Source: Streptomyces sp. SID14478
GTDB taxonomy: Bacteria; Actinomycetota; Actinomycetes; Streptomycetales; Streptomycetaceae
Length of the DNA: 64,000 bases
Assembly (NCBI RefSeq): GCF_010548525.1
Contig: NZ_JAAGMG010001065.1
Coordinates: 62,001 to 126,000 of the forward strand
Direction of reading: 5' to 3'
Translations under genes and position numbers: made by a program
Notes under the pieces: model-generated
Database searches by the model: none
The model's input: only the letters and a program-made list of their open reading frames with translations
Told to the model about the DNA's origin: nothing
In this document: positions 7,604-16,773 of the stretch, piece by piece
How the letters are laid out: every line of letters begins with the position of its first letter
How positions within the stretch are numbered: position 1 is the first letter of the stretch

Positions 7604-9766
7604 TCAGCCTTGTACCGCCAGGACCAGCGGCAACACCCCCTGGGCGCCCGCCCGGCGCAGCAGCCGGGCCGCCATCGCCAGCGTCCATCCGGTCTCCGTG
7701 TAGTCGTCGACGAGCAGCACGGGGCCACCCGCCCGCGCGAGTGCCTCGGTCAGCTCCGGCGGCAGCGTCAAGGTCCCGTCGAGGGCACGCAGACGCTGGG
7801 CACTATTGCTGCGGGGCATGTGCGCGGTGTCGCTGTCCGGCGCGTAGGCGATGCTCCCGAGCAGGGGCATGCGGCCGACCTGCGCGATGCCCGCGCCCAG
7901 AGATTCGATGAGTCGAGGGCGGGTGTGGGAGGCCAGGGTGACCACACCGACGGGGCGCGGTGATGCGTCGGAGGCGCCGCTCGCCCAGCCGCCCGGCCCC
8001 TTGGCCCAGTCGGCAAGGACTTCCACGACGGCCCTCGCGACGTCGTCCGGCACCGGCCCGTCCGGGGCCTGGGGGGTGAGCATCGGCCGCAGTCGGTTGC
8101 CCCAGCCGATGTCCGACAGGCGGCCCAGCGCCCGCCCGGCAGCTGCCTGTTCACCCGCCGGAATGCGCCCCTTGAGGTCGATGCCCACGGACGCGAGACC
8201 GGTGGGCCACATCTTCCTGGGCTCCACCTCGACACCGGGGCGCCCCAGTTCGCCGCGGGCCGATCCCAGGGCCTCCTGCGAGACGGCGGAGTCGAACCGG
8301 CCTCCCGCGCAGTTGTCGCACCGCCCGCAGGGGGTCGCCGCCTCGTCGTCCAACTGGTGGCGCAGGAACTCCATACGGCAGCCGCTCGTCGTGACGTAGT
8401 CACGCATCGCCTGCTGCTCGGTCTCCCGCTGCTTGGCCACCCACGCATAGCGCTCGGTGTCATACGTCCAGGGCTGGCCGGTCGCGATCCAGCCGCCCTT
8501 GACGCGGTGCACCGCGCCGTCCACGTCGAGCACCTTGAGCATGGTCTCCAGGCGGGACCGGCGCAGCTCCACCAGAGGTTCGAGGGCGGGCAGGGACAGG
8601 GGCCTGTCGGACTGCGCGAGCACGTCCAGCGTGCGTCGCACCTGCTCCTCGGGAGGGAACGCGAGCGAGGCGAAGTAGCGCCAGATCGCCTCGTCCTCCG
8701 GGCCCGGCAGCAGCAGTACCTCCGCGTGCTCGACACCACGTCCGGCGCGCCCCACCTGCTGGTAGTACGCGATCGGCGACGAGGGCGAGCCGAGGTGCAC
8801 GACGAACCCGAGGTCCGGCTTGTCGAAGCCCATGCCGAGCGCGGACGTGGCCACCAGGGCCTTCACCCGGTTCGCCAGCAGGTCCTCCTCGGCCTGTTGG
8901 CGATCCGCGTTCTCCGTCTTCCCCGTGTACGAGGCCACGGTGTGGCCGCACTGGCGCAGGTACGCCGTGACCTCCTCGGCGGCGGCGACCGTGAGCGTGT
9001 AGATGATCCCCGAGCCAGGGAGGTCCTCCAGGTGGTCGGCCAACCAAGCCAACCGGTGCGCGGCGTCCGGTAGTTGCAGCACGCCGAGGCTCAGGCTCTC
9101 GCGGTCGAGCGGGCCCCGTAGCACCAGGGCGTCCGAGCCGCCGCCGGTGCCGAGCTGGTCGGCGACGTCGGCCGTCACGCGCGCGTTGGCCGTCGCGGTC
9201 GTGGCGAGGACGGGGACGCCCTGCGGCAGATCGGCGAGCATGGTGCGCAGGCGCCGGTAGTCGGGACGGAAATCGTGTCCCCAGTCCGAGATGCAGTGCG
9301 CCTCGTCGACGACGAGCAGACCGGTGGCGGCGGCCAGCTGAGGGAGCACGTTGTCCCTGAAGTCCGGGTTGTTGAGTCGTTCCGGACTGACCAGCAGTAC
9401 GTCGACTTCGCCCGCGGCGACCTCGGCCCGGACGGCGTCCCACTCCTCCGTGTTCGAGGAATTGATGCTGCGGGCGCGGATGCCGGCACGCTCGGCCGCC
9501 TCCACCTGGTTGCGCATCAGCGCGAGGAGCGGGGACACGATCACCGTGGGCCCGCTCCCGCGTTCCCGCAGCAATGCGGTCGCCACGAAGTACACCGCGG
9601 ACTTGCCCCAGCCGGTGCGCTGTACGACAAGGGCGCGTCTGTGGTCGGCGACCAGGGCCTCGATCGCACGCCACTGGTCCTCGCGCAGGCGGGCGGTGCC
9701 GCTCGGGTCGGAGACGAGGCGGGCGAGGACGGCGTCGGCGGCCGAGCGCAGATCTTCGTTGCTCAT
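7604..9766 (-). CDS. RecQ-family helicase with C-terminal phosphoribosyltransferase-like domain
   Basis: A 720-residue superfamily 2 DNA helicase. Walker A is TGWGKS at residues 51-56. Motif II is [20 protein letters not shown] from residue 152, the form specific to RecQ. QVGRAGRG is motif VI. The cysteine set in [13 protein letters not shown] and PCGRCDNC is the RecQ zinc site. No RQC winged helix or HRDC domain is obvious. Instead the C-terminal part ends with [13 protein letters not shown] at residues 683-695, the PRPP-binding signature of type I phosphoribosyltransferases, preceded by a strand-rich segment ([19 protein letters not shown]). The likely role is DNA repair unwinding; the job of the tail is unknown. 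The start is the ATG at 9766. Confidence 0.92.
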   Translation of the reverse strand: MSNEDLRSAADAVLARLVSDPSGTARLREDQWRAIEALVADHRRALVVQRTGWGKSAVYFVATALLRERGSGPTVIVSPLLALMRNQVEAAERAGIRARSINSSNTEEWDAVRAEVAAGEVDVLLVSPERLNNPDFRDNVLPQLAAATGLLVVDEAHCISDWGHDFRPDYRRLRTMLADLPQGVPVLATTATANARVTADVADQLGTGGGSDALVLRGPLDRESLSLGVLQLPDAAHRLAWLADHLEDLPGSGIIYTLTVAAAEEVTAYLRQCGHTVASYTGKTENADRQQAEEDLLANRVKALVATSALGMGFDKPDLGFVVHLGSPSSPIAYYQQVGRAGRGVEHAEVLLLPGPEDEAIWRYFASLAFPPEEQVRRTLDVLAQSDRPLSLPALEPLVELRRSRLETMLKVLDVDGAVHRVKGGWIATGQPWTYDTERYAWVAKQRETEQQAMRDYVTTSGCRMEFLRHQLDDEAATPCGRCDNCAGGRFDSAVSQEALGSARGELGRPGVEVEPRKMWPTGLASVGIDLKGRIPAGEQAAAGRALGRLSDIGWGNRLRPMLTPQAPDGPVPDDVARAVVEVLADWAKGPGGWASGASDASPRPVGVVTLASHTRPRLIESLGAGIAQVGRMPLLGSIAYAPDSDTAHMPRSNSAQRLRALDGTLTLPPELTEALARAGGPVLLVDDYTETGWTLAMAARLLRRAGAQGVLPLVLAVQG

Positions 9767-9899
9767 GCCCCCATGCAACCCGATGGGACTGACATTGCGC
9801 GAACGAGCCCCTCGGCCTGTGGACAACTCGTGTCGTGTCCCTGATCGAGGTTATCCACAGGGCAAAACGGAATCCAGCGAAACGCGGCATGGTCGTCCC

Positions 9900-11267
9900 A
9901 TGACGAATCACAGCGAGCCCGCCGGCATCACCGGCGAGGCGAAGATCACCCTGCGCACGGCCGGTGAACTGGCCGAGGCGCTCCCGTACTTGCTCGGGTT
10001 CCGCCCGGACGACAGCGTCGTGCTCGTCGCCCTGCACCAAGGACGATTCGGCGGGCGGGTGCGGCTCGGCATCCCCGAGCGTCCCGAGGACTGGCTGTCC
10101 GTCGCGCAGCAGATGGCCCGCTGCCTGATCGGCGAGTGCGAGCGCAGGGACGGTCGCCCGGACAGCATCGTCGCGTTCCTCTGCCAGGACGCGGCGGATC
10201 CGGGCACGGCCTCCGCGCAGCGCGTGATGGAGCGACTGCGTCCTCTCGCCCAACTGCTGCGAACGGCGTGCGGCAGCCTGGACGTGCCGGTCACGGAGGC
10301 GCTCTGCCTCTCCGGCGGCAGGTACTGGTCCTACTGCTGCCCGCGTCCGGACTGCTGCCCGCCGGAGGGCAGTGCCATCGTCGCCGGCGGCACGTCGGTG
10401 ATGGCGGCCACGGCGGCCTACGCCGGTATTCGTGTCCGCGCATCGGTGCAGGAAGTGCGGGCGCGGCTCGCCCCACTGGAGACGGCACTCGTCGCGGACC
10501 AGACGCGGGCGCTGGACGCGGCGGCGATGGAGCTCGTGCCGAGAATCTTTGCCGGAGTCCCGCGCGAAGAGGTGGAGGCGGAGACCCTCGACCTGGCGCA
10601 GCGCCTCATGCGCCGTCTCGCGGACGCCCCGTGCGTGGAGGAGGCGCCGGACGCGGACCTCAAGGACGACGAACTGGTGGCGCACGACGAGGCCGCCGCG
10701 CTGATTCTCGGCCTTCAGGACCGGGTGACCCGCGACCGGGCTGCGGAGTGGATGGAGGGCGTGGAGGCCCCCTCCGCACTGCGTCTGTGGAGGGCTCTGG
10801 CTCGCCGCTGCGTCGGCCCCTACGGAGAGCACGCCGCGGCGCCCTTGACACTCGCGGGCTGGGTCGCCTGGTCGCTCGGCGACACGACGGAGGCCGACCA
10901 GGCACTGGAGATGGCCCTCACGGTCGATCCGCGTTACAAGTTCGCCGAACTGCTCAACGCGGCGCGGGCCGAAGGGGTCGATGCGGAGCCGGTGCGTCGC
11001 GCATTGCGCGGAAAGCGGGCGGAGCGCGGGACGATGGAGGCCGCGGATCCCGTGGGAGACGCGGGGCCCGTGGTCGCGGTGACTCCGGGAGGCGCGGTGG
11101 ACCCGGGAGTGTCCCGGGCGGCTCGTGGCCTGGAAGCCGCACTGCGCCGACGGGGCGAGCGTCGTCAGCGAGCGGGGACCCGGCCCGCCCGGGCGGGAGC
11201 CCGTGCACCTCGGCGGCCCACCGGTCACCGTCGCGCGGGCAGGCAGCGCTCCAGGGGCGAGGGGTGA
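9900..11267 (+). CDS. DUF4192 family protein
   Basis: A 455-residue protein with the opening typical of DUF4192: ITLRTAGELAEALPYLLGFR then PDDSVVLVAL. A cysteine-rich segment (YWSYCCPRPDCCPPEG) around residues 145-160 also recurs in the family and might bind metal. Residues 300-365 resemble TPR-like helices (APLTLAGWVAWSLGDTTEAD then ALEMALTVDPRYKFA). The last 90 residues are arginine-, glycine- and alanine-rich and probably disordered. The start ATG has no clear ribosome site. Divergent from the RecQ gene across 133 bp. Function unknown. Confidence 0.85.
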   Translation: MTNHSEPAGITGEAKITLRTAGELAEALPYLLGFRPDDSVVLVALHQGRFGGRVRLGIPERPEDWLSVAQQMARCLIGECERRDGRPDSIVAFLCQDAADPGTASAQRVMERLRPLAQLLRTACGSLDVPVTEALCLSGGRYWSYCCPRPDCCPPEGSAIVAGGTSVMAATAAYAGIRVRASVQEVRARLAPLETALVADQTRALDAAAMELVPRIFAGVPREEVEAETLDLAQRLMRRLADAPCVEEAPDADLKDDELVAHDEAAALILGLQDRVTRDRAAEWMEGVEAPSALRLWRALARRCVGPYGEHAAAPLTLAGWVAWSLGDTTEADQALEMALTVDPRYKFAELLNAARAEGVDAEPVRRALRGKRAERGTMEAADPVGDAGPVVAVTPGGAVDPGVSRAARGLEAALRRRGERRQRAGTRPARAGARAPRRPTGHRRAGRQRSRGEG

Positions 11268-11566
11268 ACAGGGCGGCGACAGCCGTCTGCCGGGTGGAAC
11301 GTCGGCGGTTCGTCGCCCTGTGGCGTTACTTGAGGAGGGGCGGCTCCGTTCACCTGTGTGGCGGTAGCGGCGGCCGGGCCGTGCCGTCCGCTCGTCCACC
11401 GACCCGGCAGGATGCCGGCGCCTCGCGCGACCGTGCGCGAAAGGAGGTGCCCCGTGGGGGAGTTGACCATGTGGGCCACCGCGGGCGACGGCCCAGTGAG
11501 TCGTCCGCTCGGCGGGGGCGCGCCTGCCGCGTCCTGCGCGGTGCGTGCGCCGGGGAGGTGTCGACG

Positions 11567-13672
11567 GTGACGGCGGATGCCGCGCGGCAGCCCCCTGCGT
11601 CGCTCCTCGACGGCGGCCTCGTCCCGATACGGGACACCGGTCCGCAGCCTCCGCCCCGTCGGCCGCACACGACCTCGCCCGCTGCCCCACCGGCAGGCCG
11701 GACCCCGGTGACTCGACGGGCTTCCGAACTTCCGTCCACCCACCGGGCGTTGATCTGCGTGGCTCTGCCCGGTCTCGCGATCTCCTCCGACGAGGAAGGG
11801 CAGCTGACGGCCCGCGGGCTCGAAGGCTTCTACCGTGGAGGGCGCAGGCTTCTGTCGCGCTGCCAGATCCGGGTGGCGGGCCGCGAACCGCTCGCCGTGC
11901 AGGCCCGCATGGTGGCGGCCGACCGTGCGCGTTTCGTGGCGACCGTGCGCGCGGCCCCGGACGCGGGGCCGGATCCGGATGTCGTGGTGGAGCGGATCCG
12001 GCACGCGGACGGAACCGAACGCATCACGCTCCACAGCTCTGCTCCGCGGCCGCTGCGGCTGCCTCTGGAGGTGGCGCTCGCCACGGACCTGGCCGAGCTC
12101 GGAGCGGTGGCCTCCGGGAACGCGGGGCCCGAAGTGCCCGCGACCGTCCACGACGCGGGCATGCGCTGGTCGTCGCCCACCGGCCATGCCGTGGTCACCA
12201 CGACACCCGCACCCATGGACGCCCTGGCCTCCGCAGGCTTGCTCCGCTGGGAGATCGACCTGCCACCCGGAGGCTCGTGCACGGTGGAGCTCAAGGTGCG
12301 GGCGGACGGTGCAGGGTTGGGCAGAGCGGCCGGGCACGGTGCGGTCCGGCCACTCGCCCCGGCCCGGGCACACGGCGACGACCCGCGCGTGGGGCCCCTG
12401 CTGCGGACCTGCATCGACGACCTGCAAGCACTCCTGGTGCGGGATCCAGCGCATCCGCCGGACGTGTATCTGGCCGCGGGCGCACCCTGGCGTTGTGGCC
12501 CCGCCCCTGCCGAGGCGCTCGCGGCCGCACGCATGGCGCTGCCGTTGGGAACCCGCCTCGCGGGGAGCACGTTGCGGGCCCTCGCGCGCACGCAACAGGC
12601 GGAACCGGGAGGGGATTTCGGGCGCCTGCCCGGTCCACTGCGACACATGGGCACGGGCCTGCCCCCGAGCTGCACCGGTATCGAGGCCACCCTGCTGTTC
12701 CCCGTGCTCCTGGCGGAGGCCCGGCGCTGGGGCCTGGCCGAGCAGGAGGTCGTGGAGCTGCTGCCCGCGGCGGAGCGATGCCTGCAGTGGTTGCGCACGG
12801 CCGTGCGCGAAGGGCCGTATCTGCCGGATCCGGGCCCTGGCGGACCGCTGCGGTGTGAGACCCAGGCCCATGCCCACCGGGCAGCGGTCCTCGGCGCCGA
12901 CCTGCTCGACGCGTACGACAGAGCCGGCGGCGCGGAGCTGCGCCAGTGGGCGGAAGAACTGCGCCGACGGTTCCGGCAGGACTTCTGGATCGAGGACCGG
13001 GGAGGCGGCAGACCCGCGGCGGCACGCACCGTCGACGGGCGTCCGGTCCCGTATCTCGGCAGCAGTGCCGCCCACCTCCTGGACACCGGACTGCTCGGAG
13101 CGGGCGTGCACGCGCCGAGTCTCCTCGACAAGGTGCAGACCGAGCAGCTCGCGCGTCTGCTGGGCGGTCCAGGTCTGGACTCGGGCTGGGGACTGCGCAC
13201 GTTGGGCGTGAAGGAGGCGTTGTACAACCCCTTCGGCCACCGCGGGGGAGCGGTCCGCGTCCAGGAGACGGCGGTCGCCGTCGCGGGGCTGGCCGTCGCC
13301 GGGTACGAGAAGGAGGCGGCCTCGCTGCTCGGGGGAGTCCTTGCCGCGGCGGAGGCCTTCGGCTACCGGCTGCCCGAGATGTACGCGGGGGAGCAGCGCG
13401 TCGAGGGAGCAACTCCGCTGCCGCATCCGGCCGCCTGCAGACCCGCCGCCGTCGCCGCGGCCGCGGGCGTGCACCTCCTGGCCACCCTCGCGGGTATCCG
13501 CCCGGACGTTCCGGCGGGCACGGTGACGCTGTCCCCGGTGCGCAGCGCCCCGCTCGGGGAGCTCGGGCTGACCGGCATGCGCGTGGGCGGGCACGCCTTC
13601 TCCGTACGGGTCAGCCGGCTCGGCCTCGCCATGGTGGAGGAGGCCGCGGACACCCTGCAGCTGGGGGTGTGA
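11567..13672 (+). CDS. Glycogen-debranching N-terminal domain protein (amylo-alpha-1,6-glucosidase-like)
   Basis: A 701-residue protein matching the family of bacterial proteins with a debranching-enzyme N-terminal beta domain and an (alpha/alpha)6 barrel. After a 50-residue Pro/Ala-rich lead, residues 60-250 contain the N-terminal domain (GLEGFYRGGRRLLSRCQIRV and GTERITLHSSAPRPLRLPLE). The barrel follows from about residue 280, including YLAAGAPWRCGPAPAEALAA, LPPSCTGIEATLLFPVLLAE and GWGLRTLGVKEALYNPFGHR, which correspond to conserved regions of GH15/GH133-like proteins. Predicted role: alpha-glucan or trehalose-type sugar metabolism. The GTG at 11567 follows GGGGAGG by 8 bases; a GTG at 11558 is less well placed. 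The 299 bases before it hold no gene. Confidence 0.85.
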   Translation: MTADAARQPPASLLDGGLVPIRDTGPQPPPRRPHTTSPAAPPAGRTPVTRRASELPSTHRALICVALPGLAISSDEEGQLTARGLEGFYRGGRRLLSRCQIRVAGREPLAVQARMVAADRARFVATVRAAPDAGPDPDVVVERIRHADGTERITLHSSAPRPLRLPLEVALATDLAELGAVASGNAGPEVPATVHDAGMRWSSPTGHAVVTTTPAPMDALASAGLLRWEIDLPPGGSCTVELKVRADGAGLGRAAGHGAVRPLAPARAHGDDPRVGPLLRTCIDDLQALLVRDPAHPPDVYLAAGAPWRCGPAPAEALAAARMALPLGTRLAGSTLRALARTQQAEPGGDFGRLPGPLRHMGTGLPPSCTGIEATLLFPVLLAEARRWGLAEQEVVELLPAAERCLQWLRTAVREGPYLPDPGPGGPLRCETQAHAHRAAVLGADLLDAYDRAGGAELRQWAEELRRRFRQDFWIEDRGGGRPAAARTVDGRPVPYLGSSAAHLLDTGLLGAGVHAPSLLDKVQTEQLARLLGGPGLDSGWGLRTLGVKEALYNPFGHRGGAVRVQETAVAVAGLAVAGYEKEAASLLGGVLAAAEAFGYRLPEMYAGEQRVEGATPLPHPAACRPAAVAAAAGVHLLATLAGIRPDVPAGTVTLSPVRSAPLGELGLTGMRVGGHAFSVRVSRLGLAMVEEAADTLQLGV

Positions 13673-13746
13673 CCCTTTGGGCGGGGCCGTCCGGACCTCT
13701 GAGCGAACAGCCTCACGAAGTGCGGAAGCAACAAGCGAAGGGAGTG

Positions 13747-13770
13747 TTTATCGTCAGGCAGACGACTATG
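13747..13770. promoter_or_regulatory. Candidate operator and -10 box before NUDIX regulator
   Basis: The segment reads tttatcgtc-aggca-gacgactatg: inward-facing TCGTC/GACGA arms around a five-base centre. A good -10 hexamer TATGAT starts at 13767, six bases before the ATG at 13779. The palindrome therefore sits where a repressor would block the core promoter, and the transcript is probably leaderless. Confidence 0.45.
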
Positions 13771-13778
13771 ATCGTTCC

Positions 13779-14540
13779 ATGTCGCCCTACGACCCGTCGG
13801 CCTTCCCGCCCTTCGCTGTCACCGTCGACCTGGTCGTGCTGACCGTGCGCCGCCACGCCTTGTGTGCGCTGACGGTACGCCGAGGTGAGACGCCGTTTCA
13901 GGGGCGTTGGGCGTTGCCCGGTGGCTTTGTCCGGGAAGACGAGGATCTGACAGCCGCGGCCGCGCGTGAACTCGCCGAGGAGACGGGGCTCTGCGCCCAC
14001 GATCCGGCCGGACCCGCGCAGGACAACGGCGCGCACCTGGAGCAGTTGGGCACCTACGGCGACCCGAAGCGGGATCCTCGGATGCGAGTGGTCAGCGTCG
14101 CCCATCTCGCGCTCGCCCCCGACCTGCCCGCACCGCGCGCGGGCGGCGACGCACACAGCGCGCGCTGGGCCCACGTCGAGGACCTGCTCGGCAGGAGCGG
14201 CTACGGGCGGGAGGGTGAGCCGGCCGCACCGCTCGCCTTCGACCACGCCCAGATCCTGGCGGACGGGGTCGAGCGAGCCCGCTCGAAGATCGAGTACTCG
14301 TCGCTGGCCACGGCGTTCTGCCCGCCGGAGTTCACCGTCGGTGAGCTGCGCCGCGTCTACGAGGCGGTCTGGGGCGTCGCACTGGATCCGCGCAACTTCC
14401 ATCGCAAGGTGACGGGGACCCCCGGCTTTCTGGTGCCGACCGGGGGGACGACGACCCGTCAGGGCGGCCGCCCCGCCCAGCTCTTCCGTGCGGGTGGGGC
14501 CACGCTCCTCAACCCGCCGATGCTGCGACCGGACATCTGA
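13779..14540 (+). CDS. NUDIX-domain protein with C-terminal winged helix (NrtR-like)
   Basis: A 253-residue protein with two parts. Residues 15-150 form a NUDIX domain with the box GGFVREDEDLTAAAAREL followed by AEETGL, so the key G, E-x5-E-x7-R-E-L-x-E-E-x-G-L residues are all kept. Residues 165-235 (KIEYSSLATAFCPPEFTVGE and LRRVYEAVWG) match the DNA-binding tail of NrtR-type regulators. Known relatives sense ADP-ribose or related nucleotides and repress NAD or sugar genes. A small palindrome overlaps its promoter, suggesting autoregulation. What it regulates elsewhere is not visible. Confidence 0.88.
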   Translation: MSPYDPSAFPPFAVTVDLVVLTVRRHALCALTVRRGETPFQGRWALPGGFVREDEDLTAAAARELAEETGLCAHDPAGPAQDNGAHLEQLGTYGDPKRDPRMRVVSVAHLALAPDLPAPRAGGDAHSARWAHVEDLLGRSGYGREGEPAAPLAFDHAQILADGVERARSKIEYSSLATAFCPPEFTVGELRRVYEAVWGVALDPRNFHRKVTGTPGFLVPTGGTTTRQGGRPAQLFRAGGATLLNPPMLRPDI

Positions 14541-14687
14541 TCCCGCCGCCGACGGGGCGCGGCGGCCCCCTGCCCGAAAAGCCGGAAATATCGCGTTATC
14601 TTGCTGCAGTACCCGCGGGGTTCATCGGCCGCCCAGCGGCGGACGGACCCCGGCCGCCGAGCGGTCGCCCATCCTGCGAGAGAAGCG

Positions 14688-16610
14688 ATGATCCAGGCCA
14701 TCGGACTGACCAGCAACGCCCGTAAGGAGAATCCGCCCACGGTCGACGACGTGTCCTTCGAGGCGCACGCGGGCCGTGTCACCGCACTGCTCGGTGCCCG
14801 AGGAGCCGGCAAGACGACCGTGGTGCGGCTCATGCTCGAACTCCAACAGGGCCGTGGCATCACCTACTTCAGAGGCCGCCCCCTGCATCGCATCACGTAC
14901 CCCGCTCGTGAAGTCGGCGTCCTGCTCGGCGATGTGCCCGGACATCCGGCCCGTACGGTCCGCGGACAGCTGCGCATGCTGTGCTCGGCCGCCGGGGTTC
15001 CGGTCCAGCGCGCCGACGAAGTGCTGGAGGTCGTAGGTCTGGTGAGCCTGCGCGACCAACGTCTGGGCACCCTGTCCCGCGGCATGGACCGGCGGCTCGG
15101 CCTGGCCTGCGCCCTGCTCGCAGACCCGCACACGCTGGTCCTCGACGGCCCCGCGAGCGGACTGTCCCACCGCGAGAGCAAGTGGCTGCACGGGATTCTG
15201 CGGGCCCATGCGGGGCTCGGCGGCACCGTCCTGTTCACCACCGACGACCCCAAGGAGGCGGCGCGGACCGCCGACCGGGTCGTCACCCTCGACGAGGGCG
15301 CAGTGGCGGCGGACCAAGACGTCAGCGACTTCGCGCGCACGCGACTGCGTCCCCGGGTCGCCGTCCGCAGCCCCCACGCCGCACGTCTCGGCGTCCTGCT
15401 GACCAAGGAAGCGCGCACCGCCAAGCGCACCGTCGAGGTGGTCCCGGAGGACGGCAGTCGGCTGTCCGTGTACGGCAGCACCTGCGCGGACGTGGGGGAG
15501 ACGGCGTTCCGCCACGGAATCCTGGTCCACCAACTCGCCGACGAGATCGGGGACGCGGGCCCTGCGGTGGCACGTGCGCTCCCTCCGGCCGACAGCCCGA
15601 ACGGGCAGGCCACGGCCGTAGGAGCCGATACCGAGACCGGTGAGCGGCCCTCCGACGCGCGCGACGCCGACTCCCTCAACACAGGGGCCAGGTCGAGCAC
15701 GTTCGTGGCGCTCGTCGACACCACGCCCGTGTCCAAGGCCACCGGTGCTACCGCTGACGACCCGGGCCGCCCCGAGAGTTCGTCGACCAGGGGCGGGTCG
15801 GCCCTGCCCGACCTGCCGCCGCCCATCGCCGTCCGCCACGCGCGCAGCCCGCTGCGTCCTTTGCGCTACGAACTGCGCCGCGCGACCGGCATCGCCACCG
15901 GATACGTCACCGCCGCTCTCGTCCTTGCGCTCTCCGCGCTCCTCTCGGTGGTGCTCGCGCGCGCCGGGCACACCCCGCAACCCCGCCTCCTCGCCGCCTG
16001 GCCACAGGAGCTGCCCCTCCCGCCCGCAGCCCTGGGCGCAGGGTTGCTCGGAGCCTTCGCCTTCGGTGACGAATTCCGCCATCCCGCGCTAGCCGCCGAC
16101 CGGGGCACCGTCCCCCGCCGCCTGGGACTGCTGGCCGCCAAACTGCTGGTCGGATCGGCGACCGCCCTCATCCTGGCCGTCCTCGTCATCGGCTGTGACG
16201 CGGCGCTGCTCCATCTCGTATACGGATCGGAGCTCACTCAAGTTCCCGCGGACTGGCCCTCGTTGAGCGCGAGCTGGCTCGTACTCGTCGTGGCGTGCTC
16301 CTGGGCAGGCGTTCTCGCGTCCGGCGTGTTCCGCTCCACCGCGGCCGGACTCGCGGCTGTGGTGGCCGTTCCCATCGTCATCGTGCCACTCGTACAAAAG
16401 GCCTTGGAGGGTCCGTCTGTGCGAACGGCGGCGGGACTTCCGGTCAGACTGCGAGATCTCGCTCTGGTGCACTGGCCGTTCGGCGCGGAGCGGTTCGTCG
16501 CCGCCGGAGTCCGGATGATCGCCCAACCCGTCGGCGGGGCGCTGATGTTGTCGCTCAGCGCTCTGCTCTGCGCATATCTGCTCATGGTGCTGCGTCCCAG
16601 GGTGCGATGA
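14688..16610 (+). CDS. ABC transporter-like protein with degenerate ATPase and fused membrane domain
   Basis: A 640-residue protein. Residues 1-210 form an ABC ATPase domain: Walker A GARGAGKT at 36-43, signature LSRGM at 129-133 (normally LSGGQ), Walker B LVLDGP with Asp153 but Gly154 in place of the catalytic Glu, and TTDD at 184-187 where the H-loop histidine is expected. Residues 300-390 are a long acidic, Ser/Thr-rich linker. The last 250 residues have about six hydrophobic segments (GYVTAALVLALSALLSVVLA first). Hydrolysis is probably weak or absent. It lies just upstream of whiH in the same direction. Transport substrate unknown; a structural or regulatory role is possible. Confidence 0.88.
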   Translation: MIQAIGLTSNARKENPPTVDDVSFEAHAGRVTALLGARGAGKTTVVRLMLELQQGRGITYFRGRPLHRITYPAREVGVLLGDVPGHPARTVRGQLRMLCSAAGVPVQRADEVLEVVGLVSLRDQRLGTLSRGMDRRLGLACALLADPHTLVLDGPASGLSHRESKWLHGILRAHAGLGGTVLFTTDDPKEAARTADRVVTLDEGAVAADQDVSDFARTRLRPRVAVRSPHAARLGVLLTKEARTAKRTVEVVPEDGSRLSVYGSTCADVGETAFRHGILVHQLADEIGDAGPAVARALPPADSPNGQATAVGADTETGERPSDARDADSLNTGARSSTFVALVDTTPVSKATGATADDPGRPESSSTRGGSALPDLPPPIAVRHARSPLRPLRYELRRATGIATGYVTAALVLALSALLSVVLARAGHTPQPRLLAAWPQELPLPPAALGAGLLGAFAFGDEFRHPALAADRGTVPRRLGLLAAKLLVGSATALILAVLVIGCDAALLHLVYGSELTQVPADWPSLSASWLVLVVACSWAGVLASGVFRSTAAGLAAVVAVPIVIVPLVQKALEGPSVRTAAGLPVRLRDLALVHWPFGAERFVAAGVRMIAQPVGGALMLSLSALLCAYLLMVLRPRVR

Positions 16611-16672
16611 CGACCGTCCGGCGCCTTCCTTTCCCCCGCCGCACACAACTCCCCCTGGAACGCCCATTTCTT

Positions 16673-16680
16673 TCCGATAA
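16673..16680 (+). promoter_or_regulatory. SigWhiG-like -10 element before whiH
   Basis: TCCGATAA matches seven of eight bases of the GCCGATAA -10 element of the flagellar-type sigma factor WhiG, which is known to transcribe whiH in S. coelicolor. The TAAA -35 element at the expected distance is not present (CCTG; GGAA lies nearby), so the assignment is tentative. Confidence 0.35.
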
Positions 16681-16773
16681 GGCGTCAATTGCAGCGAGGG
16701 AGGAGATCACCCTTTCGTGTGCTTTTCACCAAAGACCTCAAGGGAGTTGGAGGCGACGCCGACAACTCATTCC

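Noticed and set aside
11268-11566. Candidate small gene between the DUF4192 and debranching-type genes
   Set aside because: Only a 70-codon Arg/Pro/Ala-rich frame is present (11358-11570), overlapping the next gene start, with no ribosome site.
8460-11690. 1076-codon minus-strand open frame across the recQ start and DUF4192 gene
   Set aside because: It is a shadow of the RecQ and DUF4192 coding frames, with low-complexity Arg/Ala/Gly composition and no ribosome site.
11225-13594. Very long minus-strand open frame opposite the debranching-type gene
   Set aside because: High-GC third-position bias opens antisense frames. The protein is rich in Arg, His and Gly without domain signals, while the plus strand gives a coherent protein.
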